This document shows, piece by piece, positions 27,944 to 36,300 of a DNA stretch of 64,000 nucleotides; position 1 is the first letter of the stretch; each line of letters starts with the position of its first letter. Position numbers and translations under genes: made by a program. This DNA is from Halorussus marinus. GTDB lineage: Archaea > Halobacteriota > Halobacteria > Halobacteriales > Haladaptataceae. Below the pieces are notes generated by a model. The model saw nothing but the letters and a program-made list of their open reading frames with translations, made no database searches and had not been told where the DNA came from. Where the stretch lies: the NCBI RefSeq assembly GCF_004765795.1, contig NZ_SBIV01000010.1:39247-103246 (forward strand), read 5' to 3'.

Positions 27944-29340
27944 CAGGCACCACCTCCGCCGGCCGCGACGGCCTCACTGCCCTCGCCTTCGCCCCCTTCG
28001 CTCTGGGGGTCGATCGCGTCGCGGATGCCGTCGCCCAGCGCGTTGAACGCGGTCACCACCAGCACGATGAGGATGCCGGGGATGAACGAGATGTGCCACG
28101 ACGTCGTGGTGACGTACGACTGGCCGATGTCGATCGCCCGTCCCCACTCGGGCGTCGGCGCGCTGACGCCGAGGCCGAGGAACGACAGGCCCGCGACGCC
28201 GATGATGATACCCCCGAGGCTCATCGAGGAGTACACCAGCAGATACCCCAGGATGTACGGCGCCATGTGTTTCTGCATCGTTATCCGGGGTTTCTGTCCG
28301 AAGCTTTTGGCGGCGTCGATCCACTCCTGTTCGGCGATCTGGAACGCCGGACCGCGGACCGCGCGCCACAGGATCGGCCACCCGGTCGCCGCGAAGATGA
28401 GCGCCAACAGCAAGCCGCCGCTGTAGATGCCCGCGATCCACGTATCGGCGAGCACGACCGACAGCAACATCACGAACAGGAGCCGCGGCAGCGACATGAT
28501 CGAGTCGCCGGTGATGACGACCGCGAGATCGACCAGCCCCTTGTAGTAGGCGGTCAGTAGCGCGAACGACGCCGCGATGAAACCGCTCAGCCCGATCGAG
28601 AGGAGCCCGATGAACAGCGACACCCGGGCGCCGGCCGCCATGAACGTGAACATGTCTTTGCCGGACGGTAACGTCCCGAACGGGTGGAACCGGCCGTACT
28701 CGTCGTACTGCATCACGCCGACGTTCTGGTCGGGGGTCCCCTGCGAGCGGGCGCCGAGGTTCGCCTGCCCGACCGTGACGTTGGCCAGTTCGCCGTTCTC
28801 GTCGTAGTAGTCGACCGTGTAGGAGTACGGGTCCTGAATGGTGCGTTCGACCGTCGTCGGGCCGAGCGCGGGAGCAAACATCGCCATGATCACGAACGCG
28901 AACACGATCACGGCGCCGAACTGTCCCCAGCGGTGGCCCCGAAGTCGGTCGATCATGTCGTCGCGGGGCGTCCAGTCGGCGTAGCGGTAGTGCTCACGGA
29001 AGACGAGATAGCCACGCCAGAGCCACCAGGTACAGACGATGGCGTAGACGTAGACGAGCGCGACCCGAATACCCCACGCGACCGCGGGCGACAGCCCGAG
29101 GAACGTCTCCTTCCAGACGCCGGCAGGCGTCTGGAACCCGTTGTTCGGGATGAGCTCTCGCGAGAGCAGGGTCGGGAGTTCCATACCGGGACCGAACAGG
29201 CCGGTCACGAAGTTGACGACCGCGCCGGCCTCCAGCGCGAACAGCAACAGCGCGCCCGCGAGCCACCGCATCGCCGGCCCGGGGTCGTCTTGAATCCGTT
29301 CGAGCAGCGTCGCTTCCTCTGGATCGTCTGTCACGCTCAT
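27943..29340 (-). CDS. Dipeptide/oligopeptide ABC transporter permease (DppC/OppC type), extended N-terminus
   Basis: 465 aa from ATG 29340. The C-terminal half is a standard permease with the EAA-like loop EQEWIDAAKSFGQKPRI and about six membrane segments. The N-terminal 150 residues are extra, with two further membrane segments (about 25-48 and 82-110), making it longer than the usual 300 aa. A GTG in frame 9 bp upstream is possible, but a Shine-Dalgarno GGAGGTG six bases before ATG 29340 decides for that start. It follows the other permease with 1 bp between. Confidence 0.9.
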   Translation of the reverse strand: MSVTDDPEEATLLERIQDDPGPAMRWLAGALLLFALEAGAVVNFVTGLFGPGMELPTLLSRELIPNNGFQTPAGVWKETFLGLSPAVAWGIRVALVYVYAIVCTWWLWRGYLVFREHYRYADWTPRDDMIDRLRGHRWGQFGAVIVFAFVIMAMFAPALGPTTVERTIQDPYSYTVDYYDENGELANVTVGQANLGARSQGTPDQNVGVMQYDEYGRFHPFGTLPSGKDMFTFMAAGARVSLFIGLLSIGLSGFIAASFALLTAYYKGLVDLAVVITGDSIMSLPRLLFVMLLSVVLADTWIAGIYSGGLLLALIFAATGWPILWRAVRGPAFQIAEQEWIDAAKSFGQKPRITMQKHMAPYILGYLLVYSSMSLGGIIIGVAGLSFLGLGVSAPTPEWGRAIDIGQSYVTTTSWHISFIPGILIVLVVTAFNALGDGIRDAIDPQSEGGEGEGSEAVAAGGGGA

Positions 29341-29341
29341 A

Positions 29342-30370
29342 TCAGGCACCTCCGTCGTAGCCGACTCGGGGATCGATTATCGTGTACAGCAGGTCCTGGA
29401 CGATGTTGATGACGACGACGAGCAGGATGAACACGAACATCAGCGAGCCCACCAGCGGCATGTCGCCGTTCTGGATGCCCTGGAAGAACAGGTAGCCGAT
29501 GCCGCTGATGTTGAACACCGTCTCGACGAGCACCGAGCCGCCGATGAGCAAGAACGCCTCGCCCGTGATGATCGGCACGAGCGGGATCAGGGCGTTCCGG
29601 AAGATGTGTTTCCACACCAGCGACCGCGGCGGGACGCCTTTGGCCTTCGCGGTCTCGATGAAGTTTGAGTTGACCGTCTCGAGGACCGCGGTCCGACCGA
29701 TACGCATCTCGTTGCCCATCGACGCCGACCCGAGGACGATGGCGGCCGGCGCGATCTTCTTGAGCGCGGGGAAGAAGTGGTCGGGACTGGTGAGCAACGT
29801 CACGAGGTCGCCGGGAAGCGGCGGCGGTCCGGTCACGTTCGTCTCGTAGAGCCAGTTCTGCCAGCTGAATCCGAACAGGCTCTGGGACTGCGAGAGGACG
29901 CTCATCAGGATGACCGCCAGCCAGAAGTTCGGCATGGCGCGCCAGACGATGCCGCCGAACGAGGCGAGGTAGTCGCTGAACGTGTTGGGGTTCAGGCCGG
30001 CGTAGAACCCGAGCGGGATGCCGATGAAGACCGCGATGAGCACCGACCAGAACCCGAGCCAGATAGTTCGGGGCGCGTAGGAAGCCAGAAGCGAGTACAC
30101 GTCGCGCTCGGGCTGGACGACCCACGATTCGCCGAGCTGGAAGGTGAAGAGGTCGACCATGTAGTCGATGTACTGTCGCCACAGCGGTTCGTTCAGTCCG
30201 AGTTGCTCTCGAATCCGGTTGTACGCCTGGGGATCACCCTGCGGGCCGATGATCGCCGACACCGGGTCGAGCGGTCCCGCCCGGATGACCAGAAAGGTGA
30301 TCGAAGCCCCGAACACGAGCACCGGGACCGACAACAGCAGCCGCTTGCCGAAGTACTGCCAGCGACTCAC
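29342..30370 (-). CDS. Dipeptide/oligopeptide ABC transporter permease (DppB/OppB type)
   Basis: 342 aa from GTG 30370. It begins SRWQYFGKRLLLSVPVLVFG, a typical OppB start with a membrane segment. The EAA loop appears as RTAVLETVNSNFIETAKAKG, and six membrane segments are present. No ATG in frame lies nearby; an in-frame TGA precedes the GTG by nine bases, so this start is fixed. It is the first permease of the operon, downstream of the binding protein with a 204-bp gap that holds a hairpin. Confidence 0.92.
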   Translation of the reverse strand: MSRWQYFGKRLLLSVPVLVFGASITFLVIRAGPLDPVSAIIGPQGDPQAYNRIREQLGLNEPLWRQYIDYMVDLFTFQLGESWVVQPERDVYSLLASYAPRTIWLGFWSVLIAVFIGIPLGFYAGLNPNTFSDYLASFGGIVWRAMPNFWLAVILMSVLSQSQSLFGFSWQNWLYETNVTGPPPLPGDLVTLLTSPDHFFPALKKIAPAAIVLGSASMGNEMRIGRTAVLETVNSNFIETAKAKGVPPRSLVWKHIFRNALIPLVPIITGEAFLLIGGSVLVETVFNISGIGYLFFQGIQNGDMPLVGSLMFVFILLVVVINIVQDLLYTIIDPRVGYDGGA

Positions 30371-30496
30371 GGCACATCACCGCCGCCCCCACGGCAATGA
30401 GTGTCGAGTGGTACGTGTCCACTTTGGACTGCGAGCATGCGTGATGAATTTGATGGTCCTCTCATTATGTCTTGCGTTTTCTGTATCCGAAATCGC

Positions 30497-30520
30497 GGCC
30501 GCAGACGGTTCTAAGCGGCC
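30497..30520. repeat. Hairpin between binding-protein gene and permease genes
   Basis: GGCCGC and GCGGCC arms around a 12-base loop, in the 204-bp gap 30371-30574. In peptide importers a stem-loop after the binding-protein gene often raises its transcript level relative to the permeases. That role is inference here. The remaining gap shows no gene. Confidence 0.35.
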
Positions 30521-30574
30521 GAAAGCTGTCGAGCCGTGCGACGAAAGAAGCGCGTTCGAAACCGCGAGACCGGG

Positions 30575-32422
30575 TCAGTTGCGCTCGCCGACGCTCACGT
30601 CGTTGAGCAGCTGGCGGGTCGGACCCGCACCGCCGAACGGTTCGATGTCGACCCAGTCGTACCAGAAGCGGTCCTTGTAGTCGTGGAACAGCGTCAGCAT
30701 CGCGACGTCCTCCCAGTTGGCCTCCTCCATCTCGATGGCGGCATCGTCGCGGGCCTGCTGGGCCTCGTCGGTCGGCTGGGGGTTGCTCGAGATGGTCTGC
30801 CAGGCCTCGGCCGCCCGGTCGGACGCGTCGGTCCCCTGCCAGTTGATGTAGGAGACGGGTGCGTCCGAGGAGGTGTCGGTTTGGGGCGGGTTGAGCAGCT
30901 GGAGGAAGTTGTCCGGCGCGGGCCAGTCCATGAGCCAGCCGAGCGTGTACACTTCGAGCTTGCCGTTGAGCCCCTGCTTGCGCAACGCCGCGAACGGCGC
31001 GACGTCGACGGTGACGTCGATGTACGCGCTGGTGAGCTTGTCGCGGAGCAGGCGTGCGGTCTCCTGGAAGACCGGCGACGACTCGTAGGCCGTGATCGTG
31101 ACTTCGGCGCGGTTGTCCTCGCCGTAGCCGGCCTCCTCCATGATCTCGCGGGCCTTGTCGAGGCGGGTCTCGGTGCTACCGTACGGGTAGTCCTTGGCGT
31201 GTTCGTCGTAGCCGGTGGCGCCGCCGGGGAAGATCGCCGGCGGAACGAAGTGCGATGCGGGCTTGACGGTGCCCTTGAACACGTCCTCGGCGAGCGACTG
31301 GTGGTTGGCCGCGTACGCGAACGCCTGCCGGACGGGCTTGTCGACTTTCTCGACGTTGAATCCGAGGTAGTAGTTGCCGATGGTCGACGTCCGGACCATG
31401 TTCACCGTCTCGCCGTTGCGGATCTCTCCGTACGAGCCGAGCGTGGAGGACCCGCCGTTGGCGTCCCCGCCGTCGAGCGACATCTTCGACGGATCGAACT
31501 TGTTGGTGGGGATGGGGAAGTAGTCCGCGTTCTTGTTCATCGCGTAGTTGTACCGAGCGTTCGCGTCGGTCACGATGTTCCAATGGATCCCGTCGACCTT
31601 CGGGACGGTGCCGTGGTAGTCCTCGAAGCTCTGGGCCATGGCTTCGGTGTCGGGCGACCAGCTCTCGAACTGGAACGGACCCGCGCCGACGGGGTCTTTC
31701 CCGAACTCGCCCTGCTCCATCTCGCCCTCGTAGCCGTCGATGTCGCCCACGATTCCTTCGGGGACGACCGCGAAGGACGTGTACGCGATGACTTCGGGGA
31801 CCGAGTGGAACGGCTCGGAGATGGTCATCTCGACGGTGTAGTCGTCGACGGCCTCGACCGCCATGCTCCCAGGCTTGTAGACCTCTCTTTCCTCGCCGTC
31901 GTCGGTGGTCTTGGTGGTCGTCTCGTGCTCGACGCCGATCGAGTCGAGGATGAAGTACGCGCGCTTGGAGGCGTCGGAGGCCGCGAGACGCTCCCACGAG
32001 TAGACGACGTCGTCGGCGGTGACGTCGTCGCCGTTGTGGAACGTCGCGTTCTCGTTGAGTTCGAAGGTGTAGGTCTTCAGATCCTCGGAGATCGAGTAGT
32101 CCGTCGCCAGACGGGGCTCGACGGTCGCCGTGGCGTTGGCGTAGTTCATCAGGGGCTCGTGGATCTGCTGAATGACCTGCCCCTCGGAGGTGCCCGTCGC
32201 CGCGATGGGGTCGAGCGTCGACATCGTGCTGTTCGTCAGCCGGAGGTACGTCCCGTCGAGGTCTTCGGCGACCTCCTCGGTCCCGTCGGTTTCGTTGCCG
32301 GCCGACTCGTCGGTCGTCTCGTCGCCGGTGTCGCCGGTACAGCCGGCGAGCGCGACAGCCGATGCCGCACCGCCCGTCGCCTGCAAGAAGCGACGACGGC
32401 TCAGATTGTCAGTATCTGTCAT
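30575..32422 (-). CDS. Peptide ABC transporter substrate-binding lipoprotein (Tat-exported)
   Basis: 615 aa from ATG 32422. The signal is a twin-arginine one (SRRRFLQATGGAA) with lipobox ALAGC, so it is folded before export and anchored by a lipid at C28. A disordered Asp/Thr/Glu-rich linker follows. The solute-binding family 5 domain shows FELNENATFHNGDDVTADDV and YSWERLAASDASKRAYF. It captures peptides outside the cell for the DppBCDF-type subunits. It is upstream of the permease genes in the same direction. Confidence 0.93.
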   Translation of the reverse strand: MTDTDNLSRRRFLQATGGAASAVALAGCTGDTGDETTDESAGNETDGTEEVAEDLDGTYLRLTNSTMSTLDPIAATGTSEGQVIQQIHEPLMNYANATATVEPRLATDYSISEDLKTYTFELNENATFHNGDDVTADDVVYSWERLAASDASKRAYFILDSIGVEHETTTKTTDDGEEREVYKPGSMAVEAVDDYTVEMTISEPFHSVPEVIAYTSFAVVPEGIVGDIDGYEGEMEQGEFGKDPVGAGPFQFESWSPDTEAMAQSFEDYHGTVPKVDGIHWNIVTDANARYNYAMNKNADYFPIPTNKFDPSKMSLDGGDANGGSSTLGSYGEIRNGETVNMVRTSTIGNYYLGFNVEKVDKPVRQAFAYAANHQSLAEDVFKGTVKPASHFVPPAIFPGGATGYDEHAKDYPYGSTETRLDKAREIMEEAGYGEDNRAEVTITAYESSPVFQETARLLRDKLTSAYIDVTVDVAPFAALRKQGLNGKLEVYTLGWLMDWPAPDNFLQLLNPPQTDTSSDAPVSYINWQGTDASDRAAEAWQTISSNPQPTDEAQQARDDAAIEMEEANWEDVAMLTLFHDYKDRFWYDWVDIEPFGGAGPTRQLLNDVSVGERN

Positions 32423-32448
32423 CCAACCGCTCCTTGAAAACCGACGCG

Positions 32449-32460
32449 GATAAATTTACC
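32449..32460 (-). promoter_or_regulatory. Promoter TATA box of the peptide ABC operon
   Basis: On the minus strand GGTAAATTTATC, centred about 33 bp before ATG 32422. It is the best AT-rich element in the 239-bp region between the binding-protein gene and the divergent 32662 gene. Confidence 0.5.
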
Positions 32461-32632
32461 GTTTGGAATTAGATGTTGCTCTCAGTTTCCGTTCATAACG
32501 CGTCGCTGTCGTAGCTTTTCTGCGCTAACCGAGCGCGCGATCGTCGAGCCGACCAGATCCCGGTGCCGGCGCGTCGCCCCCGGACTCCGAAGCGCGGCCG
32601 ACCGGCGTCGGCGCCGGGGTCGTTTCGGAGCG

Positions 32633-32640
32633 TTTATACG
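32633..32640 (+). promoter_or_regulatory. TATA box of the 32662 small gene
   Basis: TTTATACG, 21 bp upstream of ATG 32662 measured from its last base, suiting a leaderless transcript. Confidence 0.5.
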
Positions 32641-32661
32641 CCGTGATACCAAGTGTCACAT

Positions 32662-32832
32662 ATGGCCCCCAACACGGCCACCGCGTCCGAAGCTCTCGCA
32701 GAGCGCGAAGTCATGGCCTCGGTCGACGACGACGGACGGACGGAGCGACTCATCATCGCTGACACCACCGCAGATGGGGCGTGGCTTTCGATCCCGGTAT
32801 CGGAGGGCGTCTCTCTCCGAGAGTGGGAGTAA
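32662..32832 (+). CDS. Small haloarchaeal protein, 56 aa (resembles DUF7556)
   Basis: 56 aa, ATG 32662 to TAA 32830. It reads MAPNTATASEALAEREVMAS, then a beta-like segment RLIIADTTADGAWLSIPVSE and the end SLREWE. Its size, acidity and own TATA box support a real gene. It is likely a one-domain beta protein; function unknown. It faces the same way as the DUF296-polC pair, 98 bp upstream of it, in a window of otherwise well-packed genes. Confidence 0.7.
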   Translation: MAPNTATASEALAEREVMASVDDDGRTERLIIADTTADGAWLSIPVSEGVSLREWE

Positions 32833-32930
32833 TCGGTCGGACCCGACAGCAGGGGGACGACGGCATCGGTCCCGCGGCGGTAACGCGCCAATACTCAACC
32901 TTTTTGCCGCAGGTGTTCGTTCTCGTGAGT

Positions 32931-33350
32931 ATGAACTACCGGGAGGTCTCAGGGGATCGCGAGTTCGTCGCTCGACTGGGCCACGGCGAGGACTGGCGTT
33001 CGGAGATCGAGTCGCTGGCCGACGAGGCGGACGTCGACGCCGCGTGGTTCCTCGCCATGGGCGCGGTCCAGGACGCGACCGTCTGGTTCTACGACCAGAC
33101 CGAACTCGAGTACACCGAAGTCGAGTTCGACGAACCGCTCGAAGTCGCCGCGTGCGTCGGGAACGTCGCGTGGCTCGACGGCGAGCGGTTCGCCCACACC
33201 CACGCCGTGCTCTCGCGCCGGAGCGGCCAGACGCTCGCGGGCCACCTCGACTCGGCGACCGTGTTCGCCGGCGAACTCTACATGCGGAGCTTCGAGAGCG
33301 ACCTGACCCGCGACCACGACGAGCCCACTGACCTCGACCTCTGGCTATAA
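32931..33350 (+). CDS. DUF296/PPC-domain protein
   Basis: 139 aa from ATG 32931. It is a complete DUF296 (PCC/PPC) domain: GDREFVARLGHGEDWRSEIE, the core AWFLAMGAVQDATVWFYDQT and HTHAVLSRRSGQTLAGHLDS with its conserved His-His/Gly pattern. In plants this domain accompanies AT-hooks; in prokaryotes it stands alone, function unclear. The TAA shares a base with the polC ATG (TAATG), so the two genes are translationally coupled. This pairing with polC is typical of haloarchaea as far as I recall. Confidence 0.85.
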   Translation: MNYREVSGDREFVARLGHGEDWRSEIESLADEADVDAAWFLAMGAVQDATVWFYDQTELEYTEVEFDEPLEVAACVGNVAWLDGERFAHTHAVLSRRSGQTLAGHLDSATVFAGELYMRSFESDLTRDHDEPTDLDLWL

Positions 33351-36300
33351 TGCGGCCGGAAGACGAACGCTACTTCGAGCGGGTCGAATCCGACCTCGAC
33401 GAGGCCTTCGAAGTCGCCCGCCGAGCGCGCGCAGACAGCGCCGACCCCAAGCCCGAGGTCGAGATTCCGGTCGCGAAAGACATGGCCGACCGGGTCGAGA
33501 ACATCCTCGGCATCGAGGGCGTGGCCGGGCGCGTCCGCGAACTCGAAGGCGAGATGTCCCGCGAGGAGGCGGCGCTCGAACTCGCCGCGGACTTCGCGGA
33601 GGGACGGGTCGGCGACTACGAGTCGAAGGCCGGCAAGGTCGAGGGCGCGGTCCGGACCGCGGTCGCGCTACTCACCGAGGGCGTGGTCGCCGCGCCGATC
33701 GAGGGGATCGACCGGGTCGAACTGCTCGAAAACGACGACGGCACCGAGTTCGTCAACGTCTACTACGCCGGGCCGATCCGGTCGGCCGGGGGGACCGCAC
33801 AGGCGCTGTCGGTCCTCGTGGCCGACTACACCCGGGCGCTCATCGGCGTCGACGAGTACAAGCCCCGAGACGACGAGATCGAGCGCTACGCCGAGGAGAT
33901 CGGCCTCTACGACAAGGAGACCGGCCTCCAGTACACGCCCAAGGACAAGGAGTCGAAGTTCATCGCCGAGCACATGCCCATCATGCTCGACGGCGAGGCG
34001 ACCGGCGACGAGGAGGTCTCGGGGTTCCGGGACCTCGAACGGGTCGACACCAACAACGCCCGGGGCGGGATGTGTCTCGTGCTCGCGGAGGGCATCGCGC
34101 TGAAGGCGCCGAAGATACAGCGCTACACTCGGAATCTCGAGGAGGTCGACTGGCCGTGGCTACAGGACCTCATCGACGGCACCATCGGAAACGACGACGG
34201 CGACGACGCCGAGAGCGAAGACCAAGACGACGCGGCCGGCGACGACGACGCCGAGGCCGAAGACCGAGACGACGCGGCCGGCCCGCCCCGCGTCGAGCCC
34301 GCCACGAAGTTCCTCAGGGACCTCATCGCGGGCCGTCCGGTGTTCGGCCACCCGAGCGAGGCCGGAGGGTTCCGGCTTCGGTACGGCCGGGCGCGCAACC
34401 ACGGGTTCGCGACCGCCGGCGTCCACCCCGCCACGATGCACCTCGTCGACGACTTTCTGGCGACCGGCACCCAGATCAAGACCGAGCGGCCCGGCAAGGC
34501 CGCCGGCGTCGTGCCCGTCGACTCCATCGAGGGGCCGACGGTGAAGCTGGCGAACGGCGACGTGCGCCGGATCGACGACCCCGAACAGGCCCTCGAACTC
34601 CGCAACGGGGTCGAGGCAATCCTCGACCTCGGGGAGTATCTCGTCAACTACGGCGAGTTCGTCGAGAACAACCATCCGCTCGCGCCCGCCTCCTACACCG
34701 TCGAGTGGTGGGTGCAGGACTTCGAGGCGTCGGGCGCCGACGTGCAGGCGATGCGCGACTCGCCCCGCGTCGACCTCGACGACCCCGACGCCGACGAGGC
34801 CTTAGAGTGGGCCGGCGAGTACGACTGCCCGCTCCACCCGAAGTACACCTACCTCTGGCACGACATCACCGTCGATCAGTTCGAGGCGCTGGCCGACGCG
34901 GTGGTCGCGGGCGGCCTCGACGACGGGACGCTCGTGGTCGAAAACACCGATCCCGTCCGGGAGGCCCTCGAAAAACTGCTCGTCCGTCACTCGGAGGGCG
35001 ACGAGCGCATCCGGATCCGCGAGTGGCTCCCGCTCGCGCGCTCGCTGGGGCTGAGCGCCGACCGCGAGCGGACGTGGGAGGAGCTCTCTACGACCGCCCG
35101 CGAGTGGGGCGAAGCCGAGTCGGGCGACAACGCGGTGAAGGCCGCCAACGAAGTCGCGCCGTTCGAGATCCGCGAGCGCGCCCCGACCCGGATCGGCAAC
35201 CGGATGGGCCGCCCCGAGAAGTCCGAGTCTCGGGAGCTCTCGCCGGCGGTCCACACCCTCTTTCCCATCGGCGAGGCCGGCGGGAGCCAGCGCGACGTGG
35301 TGGCGGCCGCCGCACACGCCGAGGGGATGGCCGACACCCCCGGGGAGGTCGAGGTGCAGGTCGGCCGCCGGGAGTGTGCCGACTGCGGCGAGCACACCTT
35401 CAAGACGACGTGTCCGGACTGCGACGGCAACACCGTCCCGCACTTCACCTGTCCGGACTGTGGCTCAGTGGTGGAACTCGACGAGTCGGGGCGGGCGGTC
35501 TGTGACCGCTGTGAGGTCGAGGCCTCGTCGGTCGAGACCCGCGTCGTCGACGTGAACGACGAACTCCGGTCGGCGCTGGCGGCGGTCGGCGAGCGCGAGA
35601 ACGTCTTCGACACGCTCAAAGGCGTCAAGGGGCTGTCGTCGTCGTACAAGACGCCCGAGCCGATCGAGAAGGGCGTCCTCCGGGCGAAACACGGCGTCTC
35701 CTCGTTCAAAGACGGGACGGTCCGGTACGACATGACCGACCTGCCCGTCACCGCGGTCCGGCCCGCGGAACTCGACGTGAGCGCCGACCGCTTCCGGGCG
35801 CTCGGCTACGAAGAGGACATCCACGGCGAGCCGCTTCGCCACGACGACCAGCTGGTCGAGCTCAAGGTTCAGGACGTCGTGCTCTCGGACGGCGCGGCCG
35901 AGCACATGCTCAAGACCGCGGACTTCGTCGACGACCTGCTCGAGAGCTACTACGGGCTCGACGCCTTCTACGAGGTCGAGGAGCGCGACGACCTCGTCGG
36001 CGAACTGGTCTTCGGGATGGCGCCCCACACCTCGGCGGCCGTGGTGGGGCGGGTCGTGGGGTTCACGAGCGCGGCGGTCGGCTACGCGCATCCGTACTTT
36101 CACGCCGCGAAGCGTCGCAACTGCTTCCATCCCGAGACGAAGGTCTGGTACGAAGACGAGTCAGGGGAATGGCACCACAACCCAATCGAGACCCTCGTCG
36201 AGGAACGGCTCGACCCTGAAACCGCGGACGAGGACAGTTTCGGCGCGCTCGTCCAGCACCTCGACGGCGACGTATTCGTCCCATCCATCACTGAAGGCGG

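Noticed and set aside
30536..32437. 633-codon frame opposite the peptide-binding protein
   Set aside because: Antisense to a Tat lipoprotein with clear family motifs; composition is the mirror of that gene.
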